Positions 9,119 to 18,236 of a stretch of DNA of 64,000 nt are shown here, piece by piece. The stretch is taken from NCBI GenBank assembly GCA_020621965.1, contig JAHRYV010000009.1:18391-82390 (forward strand), read 5' to 3'. The position numbers and the translations under genes were made by a program. The stretch is from Curvibacter sp. (GTDB lineage Bacteria > Pseudomonadota > Gammaproteobacteria > Burkholderiales > Burkholderiaceae_C). The notes below the pieces were generated by a model. The model was given only the letters and a program-made list of their open reading frames with translations, searched no databases and had not been told where the DNA came from. How positions within the stretch are numbered: the stretch's first letter is position 1; every line of letters begins with the position of its first letter.

Positions 9119-9913
9119 ATGTACACCGATTCCCATTGCCACCTGAGCTTCCCGGAGCTGCGCGACGATCTGCCCCGTATCCGCGAGGCCATGGCGCAGG
9201 CCCAGGTGACGCGGGCCCTGTGCATCTGCACCACGTTGGAGGAGTTCGACGAGGTGCATGGCCTGGCCCTGCGCCATGACAACTTCTGGGCCACCGTGGG
9301 TGTTCATCCGGACAACGAGGGCGTGACCGAGCCCACGCTGGACGACCTGCTCACGCGCGGACGCCTGCCGCGCGTGGTCGGCATCGGTGAAACCGGCCTG
9401 GACTACTACCGCCTGGGTGAGCGCAGCGTGGCCGACATGGCGTGGCAGCGCGAGCGTTTTCGCACCCACATCCGGGCCGCGCGCCAGCTGGCCAAGCCGT
9501 TGGTGATCCACACGCGCAGCGCCTCGGACGACACGCTGGCCATCCTGCGCGCCGAGGGCGAGGATGGTTCTGCCGGCGCGGCCGGCGGCGTGTTCCACTG
9601 CTTCACCGAGACCGCCGCTGTGGCGCGCGCCGCACTCGATCTCGGTTTCTACATCTCCTTCTCCGGCATCCTGACCTTCAAGAACGCCGAGGACTTGCGC
9701 GAGGTTGCGCGCTTCGTGCCGATGGACCGGATGCTGATCGAGACCGACAGCCCCTATCTCGCACCGGTGCCGTACCGCGGCAAGACCAACAATCCCTCCT
9801 ACGTGCCCTACGTGGCACAGCAGATTGCGTTACTCCGCCAGTGCCCGGTGGAGACGGTGGCCGACACCACCAGCCGCAACTTCGAGCGCCTGTTCGCCGG
9901 CGTCGTCGGCTAA
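9119..9913 (+). CDS. tatD: TatD family DNase
   Basis: The 264-residue protein has the TatD metal-binding motifs: DSHCHL at the N terminus, GIGETGLDYY, the middle histidines in VIHTRSA and FHCFTE, and ETDSPYLAP near the C terminus. TatD enzymes are Mg-dependent 3'-5' exonucleases acting on damaged DNA. ATG 9119 gives the canonical MYTDSHCHL start. It ends the mltG-tmk-holB operon. A weak GC hairpin (GGCGGCC/GGCCGCC, about 9948-9965) lies downstream but has no T run. Confidence 0.94.
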   Translation: MYTDSHCHLSFPELRDDLPRIREAMAQAQVTRALCICTTLEEFDEVHGLALRHDNFWATVGVHPDNEGVTEPTLDDLLTRGRLPRVVGIGETGLDYYRLGERSVADMAWQRERFRTHIRAARQLAKPLVIHTRSASDDTLAILRAEGEDGSAGAAGGVFHCFTETAAVARAALDLGFYISFSGILTFKNAEDLREVARFVPMDRMLIETDSPYLAPVPYRGKTNNPSYVPYVAQQIALLRQCPVETVADTTSRNFERLFAGVVG

Positions 9914-10173
9914 ACCCCACCTTTACGCACCATTGAGGTGCCCGGGCGGCCGCCCTATGGCCGCCGCAGCATAGCCGCGCCCACATTTGTAACCAAAACG
10001 GGGGTTCTGTTACGCAGATCGTTTCAAAATTCAAGCAGCTGTAAAAAAATGTAGATTCACTTTGTGAATTTGTTCACAGAATGCAAGATTTTCCCCACGT
10101 TGCCAGGAACTGCGGCAACGGAATACCGAGCAAGACGGGTTCGGACAACAAGGCCTACACATGGGGAGTCGCG
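9914..10173 (+). promoter_or_regulatory. AT-rich leader of the Chp operon with inverted repeat
   Basis: This spacer between tatD and the chemosensory operon is clearly AT-richer than its surroundings from about 9985 to 10090. It contains a perfect inverted repeat, ATTCAC-TTT-GTGAAT (10055-10069), just before a possible early ATG at 10081. It is the only sizeable non-coding gap upstream of the pil/chp genes, so it most likely holds their promoter and perhaps an operator. No confident -35/-10 pair was assigned. Confidence 0.45.
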
Positions 10174-11040
10174 GTGAACAATGATCTGCATCAGGGCGGC
10201 ATCGAGCGCATGTATCCGCGCACGGCAGGGGCCGTGGCCGAATCGCAGGCCGCCGCATCGGTGCATGACGAGGTCGGGCCGACCCTCAAGCTGTTCGTGC
10301 GCGGCCTCGAACGCGACGAACGCCAGCTGCTCGACGGCCTGGTCCACGTTTCCCTGCGGCGCTCCCCCCGGCTGGAAATCCTGGACGAGCGGGACGCCGG
10401 TTCAGCCGATGTGCTGCTGATCGGCGCCACGGACCACGAGGCGGTCGCCTGGACCCAGCGGCAGGCCTGGCTGGCCGACAAGGCCGTCATCTGGATCGGT
10501 GCCGGCGAGCCGACGGCGCCGGCGCAATCCGTCATCCGGCGGCCCGTGCAGTGGTCCATCCTGCCGATGCTGCTGGCCCGTGCGCTGGAGAAAAAACCGG
10601 GCGGGGCCTGTGCCGTTTCGGGCGCCAGGGCACCGGCGCGCGCATCGGGCCTGCTGCCGTCCCGCACTTCGGCGCGCTCCGTCCTGGTAGTCGACGACAG
10701 CCTCGCCATCCGCAACCATCTGCGCTCGCTGCTGGAGGGCGAGGGCTTCGATGTGAGCTCGGTCGACACGGTGGAGTCCGCGCTCAAGGTACTGGCGCAC
10801 CAGTCCTTCGCCTGCGTGCTGATGGACGTGCTGATGCCCGGCATCGATGGTTATGAAGGCTGCCGTCAGATCAAGGCACTGGCGCGCGGCGCGCGCGCGA
10901 TACCGGTGGTCATGCTGACCAGCAAGACTTCACCCTTCGATCGCATCCGCGGAAAGATGGCGGGCTGCGACGCGTATCTGACCAAACCCGTCGATCCCCA
11001 GCAGCTCGGCGAGGTGCTGGCCCAGCAGCTGTTGAGCTGA
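10174..11040 (+). CDS. PilG-like response regulator with N-terminal extension
   Basis: The C-terminal 120 residues form a receiver domain (VLVVDDSLAIRN, phospho-acceptor LMDVLMPGIDGYEGC, switch Lys in AYLTKP). Its sequence around DGYEGCRQIK and PVVMLTSKTSPFDRIRGKMAGCDAYLTKP resembles PilG, the pilus-extension regulator of Chp systems. The first ~165 residues have no motif I recognise; the segment PTLKLFVRGLERDERQLLDGLV could be a degenerate receiver-like fold. I prefer the GTG at 10174 (288 residues), which has GGGGAG six bases upstream; an in-frame ATG at 10081 has no visible ribosome-binding site. It is the first gene of the chemosensory operon. Confidence 0.75.
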   Translation: MNNDLHQGGIERMYPRTAGAVAESQAAASVHDEVGPTLKLFVRGLERDERQLLDGLVHVSLRRSPRLEILDERDAGSADVLLIGATDHEAVAWTQRQAWLADKAVIWIGAGEPTAPAQSVIRRPVQWSILPMLLARALEKKPGGACAVSGARAPARASGLLPSRTSARSVLVVDDSLAIRNHLRSLLEGEGFDVSSVDTVESALKVLAHQSFACVLMDVLMPGIDGYEGCRQIKALARGARAIPVVMLTSKTSPFDRIRGKMAGCDAYLTKPVDPQQLGEVLAQQLLS

Positions 11041-11067
11041 ATTCGTCAAACCACAGGAGCAAACATC

Positions 11068-11430
11068 ATGACACGCACCATCCTCATCGTCGAAGACAAC
11101 GCGGCCGACCGCCAGCGCCTGGAGAAGCTGCTCGGCGAGGCCGGCTATATGGTGGCCACGGCGACCAATGGCACGCAGGCGCTGGCCTCGGTCAAGCGCA
11201 GCCGGCCCGACGCCATCCTGATGGACGTCAACATGCCGGAGATGGACGGCTTTGCCGCCACCCGCGCGCTGCAGGGCGACGCCGAAACCAAGGGCATCCC
11301 CGTGATCCTGGTCACGGCCAAGAACCAGAAGGCTGACAAGGCCTGGGGCCAGATGCTCGGCGCCAAGGGGTATGTCACCAAGCCCTTCAGCGACGAACAG
11401 CTGCTGTCGCAGGTTCTCTCGCTGCAGTGA
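11068..11430 (+). CDS. pilH: PilH-like response regulator (copy 1)
   Basis: This is a stand-alone receiver domain of 120 residues. Visible are the acidic pocket in ILIVEDNAADR, the acceptor Asp in ILMDVNMPEMDGFAATR, and the conserved Lys in YVTKPF. The stretch VTAKNQKADKAWGQMLGAKG is of the PilH type. PilH-type regulators counteract PilG and favour pilus retraction or phosphate sink behaviour. It follows the PilG-like gene by 27 bases, with AGGAG before the ATG. It is closely similar to the next gene, so it looks like a tandem duplicate. Confidence 0.8.
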   Translation: MTRTILIVEDNAADRQRLEKLLGEAGYMVATATNGTQALASVKRSRPDAILMDVNMPEMDGFAATRALQGDAETKGIPVILVTAKNQKADKAWGQMLGAKGYVTKPFSDEQLLSQVLSLQ

Positions 11431-11471
11431 ACGGCCAGCCGCAGCCAACGCAAACCAAGGGAGAACAACTC

Positions 11472-11828
11472 ATGGGTAGAAAAGTCCTCATCGTCGACGA
11501 CATCCAGGCCGATCGCAACCATCTCGAGCGCATCGTTTCCGAAGCCGGCCACCAGACCCTGCTGGCCGAGAACGGCAACATGGCCTTCGAACGCGCCAAG
11601 CGCGACCAGCCCGACCTGATCCTGATGGACGTGAACATGCCCGAGGTCGACGGCTTTGCCGCGACCCGCATGCTCAAGGCGGACGACGCCACCAAGAACA
11701 TTCCGGTGGTGTTTGTCTCCGCCAAGAACCAGAAGGCCGACATGGCCTGGGGCCAGATGCTCGGGGCCAAGGGCTACATCACCAAGCCCTACAGCCGCGA
11801 GCAGATCCTCGCGCAGCTGGCCGCCTGA
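11472..11828 (+). CDS. pilH: PilH-like response regulator (copy 2)
   Basis: A second single-receiver protein, 118 residues long, with VLIVDDIQADRN, LMDVNMPEVDGFAATRM and KGYITKPYS. It shares with the previous protein the near-identical stretch KNQKAD(K/M)AWGQMLGAKGY, which argues for tandem duplication followed by divergence. A start at ATG 11472 gives the typical short N terminus and has GGGAGAAC upstream; the in-frame ATG at 11427 lies just before the previous stop and is less likely. Role inferred as partner of the ChpA kinase. Confidence 0.8.
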   Translation: MGRKVLIVDDIQADRNHLERIVSEAGHQTLLAENGNMAFERAKRDQPDLILMDVNMPEVDGFAATRMLKADDATKNIPVVFVSAKNQKADMAWGQMLGAKGYITKPYSREQILAQLAA

Positions 11829-11839
11829 GAGGCCGGACC

Positions 11840-12454
11840 ATGCAGGAAGCCATGGACGACACGCTCACCGCCTCCGCGCACGACCTGCTGCCCCCCACCG
11901 AGGCCTTGCGCCGCGGATTCCAGTTCGCGGGCGACGACACGGCCGGCACCGCGCTGGCGGCCGCCTACGCCTCGGCCGCTACGAGTCCGGACGTGGTGAG
12001 CGACAGCGGCGGGATCCAGCAGCGGGAGGGCTTCGCCATCGGCCACCTCGGCCTGATGATGCGTTACGAGGACGGCAGCGAACTCTCCGACCTGCCGACC
12101 ACCTACCGTCTGCCCAATGCCCCCGACTGGTTTACCGGGGTGGCCAACCTGCATGGTCTGCTCGTGCCGGTGTTTGATCTGGCGCGGTATCTGGGTGTCG
12201 AACACCAGCAGGGCGTCAAGCCCATGCTGCTGGTGCTCGGCCATGGGCCGGATGCGGCCGGCGTGGTCATCGACGGCCTGCCTATGCGCCTGCGCTTCGC
12301 CTCCGGCGATCGCGCGGAGGGCGCCCCGGTGCCGGCCGCGCTGGAAGGCTGCGTGAGCCAGACCTACTGGGCGTCTGAGCGCACCTGGATGGACTTGCAG
12401 GTGCCGGCCCTGCTGAGCAAGTTGAGCGACGAACTGGCGGCCATCTGTGCATAG
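11840..12454 (+). CDS. pilI: CheW-like adaptor PilI
   Basis: The 204-residue protein has a CheW fold in its second half: LPNAPDWFTGVANLHGLLVPVFDLARYLGV is the typical CheW segment. Its position between pilH and the pilJ receptor gene matches PilI, which couples PilJ to the ChpA kinase. The first ~65 residues are a less conserved extension. The ATG at 11840 is used; ATG 11852 is an alternative. There are 11 bases between pilH copy 2 and this gene. Confidence 0.85.
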   Translation: MQEAMDDTLTASAHDLLPPTEALRRGFQFAGDDTAGTALAAAYASAATSPDVVSDSGGIQQREGFAIGHLGLMMRYEDGSELSDLPTTYRLPNAPDWFTGVANLHGLLVPVFDLARYLGVEHQQGVKPMLLVLGHGPDAAGVVIDGLPMRLRFASGDRAEGAPVPAALEGCVSQTYWASERTWMDLQVPALLSKLSDELAAICA

Positions 12455-12502
12455 CGCAGCCTTGCCGGCCTCTTTGATGATTGAAACGACTGGAGTGCAG
12501 AG

Positions 12503-14299
12503 ATGAAATTGAATCTGACGATCCGAACCAAGGTGCTGGCCGGCTTCGGCCTGCTGCTGGTCCTCTCCGCGGTGTTCGCCGTGGTATCCACCTGGCAGGT
12601 GAACACGCTGCAGCGCCTGCACGCGCTGTCCGAAACCAAGTTCGCGATCATTGCCCAGGCGGAGAACTCGGTCTGGGAATTGCGGTCCGGCTTCCCGCTG
12701 TACTACGCGAGTGACAAGGACGTGAAACGGCGTGAACGCATCAAGGCCGCCAACCCACAACACATCCGCGATGTCGAGCAAGGCCTGCAGACCTACTCGG
12801 AGCTGCCGAACCTGAGCGCGGAGGAGGCGGACAAGCTGAAGGAGACCCGGCAGTTCCTGGCCCAGTACGTGTCCAAGCAGCCGCTGCTGTTCGATCTGTT
12901 CGACGAGGGCAAGTCGGAAGAGGCCCAGGAAATCCGTCTCAAGTACACCACGCCGGGCGCGGTGGGCACCGTCAAGGGCATCACGGATCTGCGCCGGCTG
13001 GCGCAGAAGAACAACGAAGAGAGCATTGCCAGTACGCACGCCGCGGCCAATCGCTGGATGGCCCTGACCGGCTTGCTGCTGGCAGCGCTGGGCATCGGTA
13101 TCGCCATGTACGTGTACCGCGGCATCAGCCGCCCGCTGCAGGAGCTGCAGCACACCGTGGAGCGGGTGCGCGCCGGCGAGGAGCTGAAGGAAACCGAAGG
13201 CGTGACGACAGAGGACGAGTTGGGTGGCATCTGGCGCACGGTGCACAGCCTGCTGAGCGAGCGGCGCGACGCGCAGTTGAGAGCCGAGGCCGAGAACGAA
13301 AGCCTGAACCAGTCGGTGATCTCGATTCTGGAATCGGTGCACCAGCTCTCCAAACGTGACCTGACCGTGAAGGCACCGGTGACGCAGGACGTGATCGGCA
13401 CCGTGTCCGACTCCATCAATTCGCTGACCGCCGAGACGTCCAGGGTGCTGCATGGCGTGAGCCAGATTGCCGGCCACGTGGCCCAGGCCTCGGACAAGGT
13501 GCGCAGCCAGGCCGAGATGGTGTCCAAGACGGCGGAAGACGAGCGCAGCAGCGTGGGCAAGATGATCGAGTCACTCACCAATGCCACGCAGACCATGAAC
13601 CAGGTCGCCGCGCTGGCCGAGCAGTCCAGCAACTCGGCCTCCAAGGCCACGGCCGTGACCGACACCGCGCTGGAGACGGTGAACGGTACCGTCAAGGGCA
13701 TGGAGTCGATCCGCGAGACGATTGCCGAAACGGAAAAGCGCATCAAGCGCCTGGGTGAGCGTTCGCAGGAAATTTCCGGCATCGTGAACCTGATCAACAC
13801 CATCTCGGAACGCACCCACGTGCTGGCGCTCAACGCCTCCATGCAGGCGGCGGTGGCCGGTGAAGCGGGGCGCGGTTTCGCGGTGGTGGCCGAGGAAGTG
13901 CAGCGACTGGCCGAAAGCTCGCGCACGGCCACCCAGCAGATCAGCACGCTGGTGAACAACATCCAGCTCGAAACCAACGAGACCATCAGCACGGTGAACC
14001 GCACCATCGGTCAGGTGGTGCAGGGCTCCGAGCAGGCGCAGAAGGCCGGCGAACAGATGCGCATGACGCAGCAGATCACCGGCGAACTGGTGGCGCAGGT
14101 CAAGCGCATTGCCGAGGTGTCCGAGCAGCAGCGCGAGATGTCGGCCAACCTGCTGACCTCGGTGCAGCACATCGGCCAGAGCACGGAGCGCACCGCCGAT
14201 CAGATCACGGCCCAGAACCGCGAAACCGAGGGCCTGCTGCAGTCGGCGCGCCGCCTGGTGGAGTCGGTCAACGTGTTCAAGCTGCCGCAGATGGCCTGA
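12503..14299 (+). CDS. pilJ: Methyl-accepting chemotaxis protein PilJ
   Basis: This 598-residue receptor has an N-terminal membrane helix (about residues 12-32), a periplasmic region of about 150 residues, a second helix (about 184-204), a HAMP-type linker and a long coiled-coil signalling domain. The hairpin tip lies around [39 protein letters not shown]. PilJ senses pilus-derived or surface signals and controls ChpA activity. It is somewhat shorter than Pseudomonas PilJ. The ATG is preceded by GGAGTGCAGAG. Placement between pilI and chpA is canonical. Confidence 0.92.
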   Translation: MKLNLTIRTKVLAGFGLLLVLSAVFAVVSTWQVNTLQRLHALSETKFAIIAQAENSVWELRSGFPLYYASDKDVKRRERIKAANPQHIRDVEQGLQTYSELPNLSAEEADKLKETRQFLAQYVSKQPLLFDLFDEGKSEEAQEIRLKYTTPGAVGTVKGITDLRRLAQKNNEESIASTHAAANRWMALTGLLLAALGIGIAMYVYRGISRPLQELQHTVERVRAGEELKETEGVTTEDELGGIWRTVHSLLSERRDAQLRAEAENESLNQSVISILESVHQLSKRDLTVKAPVTQDVIGTVSDSINSLTAETSRVLHGVSQIAGHVAQASDKVRSQAEMVSKTAEDERSSVGKMIESLTNATQTMNQVAALAEQSSNSASKATAVTDTALETVNGTVKGMESIRETIAETEKRIKRLGERSQEISGIVNLINTISERTHVLALNASMQAAVAGEAGRGFAVVAEEVQRLAESSRTATQQISTLVNNIQLETNETISTVNRTIGQVVQGSEQAQKAGEQMRMTQQITGELVAQVKRIAEVSEQQREMSANLLTSVQHIGQSTERTADQITAQNRETEGLLQSARRLVESVNVFKLPQMA

Positions 14300-14344
14300 C
14301 GCAAGCACACAAGCCGGCAATCCAATCCACAGGAGGCTCCGCCC

Positions 14345-17209
14345 GTGAAGCTAAACGACCTGATCGATGCGCTGGCCGCCGAGATCGAACTCGCCCGCCC
14401 GCAACTCGACCGCGACCTGGACGAGCTGGCCGCGCTGGACACGGGCGACCAGGCCTTTCTGGTGGCGCTGGATGACTACAGCAGCCTGGCCCAGCGCATG
14501 GGCGAGGCCGCGGAGATGGCCGGCTTTCCCGGTCTGCAGGGGGTCTGCAACCATGTGCTGGAAAACACCCTGGCGCTGCCGGGGCTGGCCGTGGCCGAGC
14601 GGGGTGCGCTGATCAAGTTCCTGCGCGACTGGCCGCCGCTGATCATCTACTATCTGCGCAACATCTCCGATCCGACCACCGCGGCCGGGCTGGTGGATCA
14701 TCTGGTGCACGCTCCCTATGCGCTGGGCGAGGAGCAGGCGCTGAAGATCATGCACATGCTGGGGGCCATGCCCCTGCAGGTGCAGCAACCCGGTGCGGGC
14801 GATGGCCAGAGGGCGCGCGCGGTGCTGGCCACTCCCGAGGATGTGACCCTGGTCATTCCCCCCGACGTCGACACCAGGCTGCTGGAGGGCTTCTTGCACG
14901 AGGCGCCGGACCAGGCCCGCTATCTGGTTGAGCTGTCGCGCAACATGGCCAGCGGGCAGGGCGACAGTTCGGACCTGGTGGCGGCACGTCGCATGGCGCA
15001 TACGCTCAAGGGGTCGGGCTCCATCATCGGCCTGCGTGGCCTGGCGTCCCTGGGACATCACTTCGAGGACATCCTCGATCATTTCGAGGCCGAGGGTGGG
15101 GTGGTCGCCAAGCCCGCAGCCGACACCCTGCTCGATGCCGCCTACTGCCTGGAACAGATGGTCGCTTACGTCACCGGTGGCGATGACTATCCGCAGCAGG
15201 CGCAGCAGGTGCTGCAAAGAGTGCTCGACCTGGCCAACCGCATCGACCGCGGCGAAGTGATCGACCAGCCCCTGGCGCGCAGCACCCCGGTCGCGCTGGT
15301 CGACGCCGAGGCGGCGCAGGACCTGCTGCCCGTGGCGCCGGCCCCGACTCCGGTGTCGGCCCTGCCGCCGGAGGCACAGTTGCAGCCCGCCCGCCATGAG
15401 ACTGCCTTGCGCGTCAGCGTCAAGCAGGTCGACGAACTGTTCCGCGTCTCGGGCGAGGTCTCGGTCAACAGCGCCGTACTGGAGGCCCGGCTCAAGAGCC
15501 TGACCGATCAGACCCGCGAGTTGATCAGCCAGAACCTGCGGGTGCAGAAACGCCTGTTCGAACTCGAAACCCTGGTCGACGTGCGGGCCCTGACCATGAT
15601 GCGCGCGCGCACCCGCCGCAGCGACGAGGCCGCCTTCGACCCGCTGGAGATGGACCAGTACAGCGAGCTGCACAGCACGACGCATGCCTTGATGGAAGAG
15701 TCTGCGGATGCCCGGGCGCTGGCGTTCCGGCTGGAAGAGGAAGTCTCCCTGCTGACGGGCGTGCAGACCCTGCAGCAGCGCCTGTCCAAGGATCTGCAGC
15801 ACCTGGTCATCGGCACACGCATGAACCAGGCCGGCATGCTGGAGCCGCGCCTGCAGCGCAACGTGCGCGCCACCTGCCAGGCCACCGGCAAGCAGGCGAC
15901 CCTGGTGATCCAGGGCGGCGAGGCGCTGATCGACGGCGACATGCTCAGCCGCCTGGCCGAGCCGCTGCTGCACCTGCTGCGCAACGCCGTGGACCACGGC
16001 ATCGAGCTGCCGCAGGAGCGGCTCGCCGCGGGCAAGGATCCGGTCGGTCGCATCGAGCTGAGTTATGCCCGTCAGGGGCAACAGGTGGTGCTGCGGTGCA
16101 GTGATGACGGCCGTGGTCTCGACTTGCCGGCGATCCACCGCCGCGCCCTGGCGCGCGGCTTGGTCAGTCACGAGCAGGTCTTGACGGACGACGAGCTCAT
16201 GCGCCTGATCCTGCTGCCCGGGTTCTCGACACGCGACGTGGTGAGCGAAGTGTCGGGCCGGGGCGTGGGGATGGACGTGGTGCGGGACTGGGTCAGCGCC
16301 ATCAACGGCACCCTGCACATCGCCAGCCGGGTAGGGCAGGGCTGCACCATCGAGCTGCGCTTCGCCGCCTCGCTCTCCACCCAGCAGTCGCTGGTGGTGG
16401 AAGTGGAGGATCAGCGGTTTGCGCTGCCCTCGCTGCATATCGAACAGGCCGTCCCGCGCGGGATCGGTCGCTTCGAGCGTGTCGGCGACAAGCTGGTCTA
16501 TCACCATGGCAAGCGGGTGCTGGGCGCCAGACTCCTGGCCGAACTGACCGGCCTGCCCGTCGACAGCGACAAACCGCTCGACGACTACGATGCCGTGATC
16601 CTGCGGGTCGACCACAAGCTCCATGTGCTGGGGGTGGACAAGCTCATCGACTCCCGCGATCTGCTGGTCAAGAACCCGGGGCGTTATGCCCGCCACATCC
16701 GCGGTGTCGCCGGTCTGTCCATCCTCGGCGACGGCAGCGTGGCCGTGAACCTGGACATGGCCCAGTTGCTGGCGCAGGAGGGCGCACAACGACAGGTGCA
16801 GCGTATCCAGACCGCTGCGGCCGCGCCGGCGCCGGCCAGAGAAATGCCGGGCGTGCTGATCGTCGACGATGCGCTGTCCGTGCGTTCCTCGCTGATGCAG
16901 CTGGTGCAGGATGCGGGCTTTCGCGTGCAGGCGGCGCGTGACGGCATCGACGCCATTGACACACTGGGGTCATTTGACGCCGATATCGTATTGACTGATC
17001 TGGAGATGCCCAACATGAATGGCATAGAACTGACCAGCCATATCCGCAGCCGCGATGACCTGAAATCGGTGCCGGTGATCATGATCACCTCGCGCTCGCA
17101 GGAGAAACACCGCCGCCTGGCCGAACAGGCCGGGGTCAGCCGCTACATCACCAAGCCCTACAACGAGGGCGAGCTTCTGCAGACCATCCGCCAGGCGCTG
17201 ACCGCCTGA
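14345..17209 (+). CDS. chpA: Chemotaxis hybrid histidine kinase ChpA/PilL
   Basis: The 954-residue kinase has, in order: an N-terminal Hpt-like region without a clear histidine (about 1-160), an Hpt domain with MAHTLKGSGSIIGL (His 219), a dimerisation segment (about 350-500), a CheA ATPase domain with HLLRNAVDHGIELP, DDGRGLD and GRGVGMDVV (about 530-680), a CheW-like domain (about 680-815) and a C-terminal receiver (VLIVDDALSVRS, VLTDLEMPNMNG, RYITKPY). It should phosphorylate the PilG/PilH regulators and so control pilus dynamics. It is much shorter than Pseudomonas ChpA, with one recognisable Hpt instead of many. Start is GTG, with AGGAGG upstream. Confidence 0.92.
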   Translation: MKLNDLIDALAAEIELARPQLDRDLDELAALDTGDQAFLVALDDYSSLAQRMGEAAEMAGFPGLQGVCNHVLENTLALPGLAVAERGALIKFLRDWPPLIIYYLRNISDPTTAAGLVDHLVHAPYALGEEQALKIMHMLGAMPLQVQQPGAGDGQRARAVLATPEDVTLVIPPDVDTRLLEGFLHEAPDQARYLVELSRNMASGQGDSSDLVAARRMAHTLKGSGSIIGLRGLASLGHHFEDILDHFEAEGGVVAKPAADTLLDAAYCLEQMVAYVTGGDDYPQQAQQVLQRVLDLANRIDRGEVIDQPLARSTPVALVDAEAAQDLLPVAPAPTPVSALPPEAQLQPARHETALRVSVKQVDELFRVSGEVSVNSAVLEARLKSLTDQTRELISQNLRVQKRLFELETLVDVRALTMMRARTRRSDEAAFDPLEMDQYSELHSTTHALMEESADARALAFRLEEEVSLLTGVQTLQQRLSKDLQHLVIGTRMNQAGMLEPRLQRNVRATCQATGKQATLVIQGGEALIDGDMLSRLAEPLLHLLRNAVDHGIELPQERLAAGKDPVGRIELSYARQGQQVVLRCSDDGRGLDLPAIHRRALARGLVSHEQVLTDDELMRLILLPGFSTRDVVSEVSGRGVGMDVVRDWVSAINGTLHIASRVGQGCTIELRFAASLSTQQSLVVEVEDQRFALPSLHIEQAVPRGIGRFERVGDKLVYHHGKRVLGARLLAELTGLPVDSDKPLDDYDAVILRVDHKLHVLGVDKLIDSRDLLVKNPGRYARHIRGVAGLSILGDGSVAVNLDMAQLLAQEGAQRQVQRIQTAAAAPAPAREMPGVLIVDDALSVRSSLMQLVQDAGFRVQAARDGIDAIDTLGSFDADIVLTDLEMPNMNGIELTSHIRSRDDLKSVPVIMITSRSQEKHRRLAEQAGVSRYITKPYNEGELLQTIRQALTA

Positions 17210-17239
17210 ACCACCACGCCAGGGCAGGGCCGATCGACC

Positions 17240-17692
17240 ATGAGCCAGACCAGAACAGTGAAGATGCGGGGCGACTTCGTGGTGTTGCGCGCCGATGCCC
17301 TGCGCCTGCTGCTGCCCCAGCGCGACGTCGCGGGCACCGAGTACATCGAGCAGGCCCCTGTGGCCACCGACCAGGCGGGGCGCTTCGTGCTCCATGACGA
17401 CAGCGGGACGCCGCGGCCCCTGTGGGCGCTCTCGGAGCAGCTGCGTCCGCTGGAGCGTTTCCCGGCCGACCGCTTTGTGCTGACCCGGCTCAGTGGCGCG
17501 GGCCCGGCGGTCTCGCTGGCCTGGAACGAGGTCCGGGTGCTGATCGACACGGAACTCGAGTTTCACGCACTGCCGGCGGTCATGCAAGGCGCGGGTGGCC
17601 TCGTCGATGCCTACGTCGAGCTCGACGGCGAGCTGGCTTTCTGCACTTCCGCCCGGCAGGTCCTGCCCGAAGCGCTGGCGCAACCGGATTGA
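17240..17692 (+). CDS. Small CheW-related or hypothetical protein of the Chp operon
   Basis: This 150-residue protein has no motif I can assign firmly. It begins VKMRGDFVVLRADALRLLLPQRDVAGTEYIEQAP, which resembles the first beta-barrel half of a CheW-like domain, and ends AFCTSARQVLPEAL. It lies 30 bases after chpA and 3 bases before another CheW-like gene, so it is almost certainly part of the same operon and may be an adaptor. Confidence in being a gene is high; the function is a guess from context. Confidence 0.6.
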   Translation: MSQTRTVKMRGDFVVLRADALRLLLPQRDVAGTEYIEQAPVATDQAGRFVLHDDSGTPRPLWALSEQLRPLERFPADRFVLTRLSGAGPAVSLAWNEVRVLIDTELEFHALPAVMQGAGGLVDAYVELDGELAFCTSARQVLPEALAQPD

Positions 17693-17695
17693 CGC

Positions 17696-18226
17696 ATGGA
17701 CATGCAGCCGCCCGCACTGCTTGAAGATCACGGCCATCCCGGCGCGCCCGCGCTCGCAACGCCTACGGCCCTGGCCTGCGTGCTGGAGTACGCCGCCGGC
17801 GCACAGATCGCCCTTCCCATCCATGCCGGCGTCGAACTGGTCGAGCAGCCGCGCGTCGTCCCGGTGCCGGGCATGCCGCACTTCTGCCTGGGCCTGCTGG
17901 CCTGGCAGGGCAGGCAGCTGCCGCTGATCGATTTCCAGGTCTATCTGCAGCAGCCCGGGACCGCCCCGGCAACACGGGCCTGCAGCCATGTGCTGGTGGT
18001 GGCCTATCAGACCGCATACGGACAGCCTATCGAATACGGTGCGTTGTGCGCACCGTTTCTGATCCGCATGATCGAGGTCGCCGATAACCAACAGTGCCCG
18101 TTGCCGGCAGGGCAGCCGCGCTGGACGGACATTGCCATCTCTTGTTTAATGAACCAGGGGCAGGCTGTCCCGGTACTTGACCTCGCACGCGTTTTTGGCA
18201 GATCGGTTTCATCCGGCACTAATTAA
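17696..18226 (+). CDS. CheW-domain adaptor (ChpC-like)
   Basis: The 176-residue protein has a CheW pattern: VLEYAAGAQIALPIHAGVELVEQPRVVPVPGMPHFCLGLLAWQGRQLPLIDFQVYL, then a C-terminal GQAVPVLDLARVFG. In Pseudomonas the Chp cluster also carries a second CheW protein, ChpC, after the kinase; this gene sits in that place. It follows the previous gene by 3 bases and precedes comA by 10 bases. Confidence 0.8.
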   Translation: MDMQPPALLEDHGHPGAPALATPTALACVLEYAAGAQIALPIHAGVELVEQPRVVPVPGMPHFCLGLLAWQGRQLPLIDFQVYLQQPGTAPATRACSHVLVVAYQTAYGQPIEYGALCAPFLIRMIEVADNQQCPLPAGQPRWTDIAISCLMNQGQAVPVLDLARVFGRSVSSGTN

Positions 18227-18236
18227 AGGAGGGCGT

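Noticed and set aside
10081..10173. Upstream ATG extension of the PilG-like regulator (31 residues)
   Set aside because: No ribosome-binding site, lies in the AT-rich leader, and the GTG at 10174 has GGGGAG at good spacing.
14351..16789. 812-residue open frame on the - strand opposite chpA
   Set aside because: Antisense shadow of the CheA-type kinase gene; no domain and Gln/His-rich composition.
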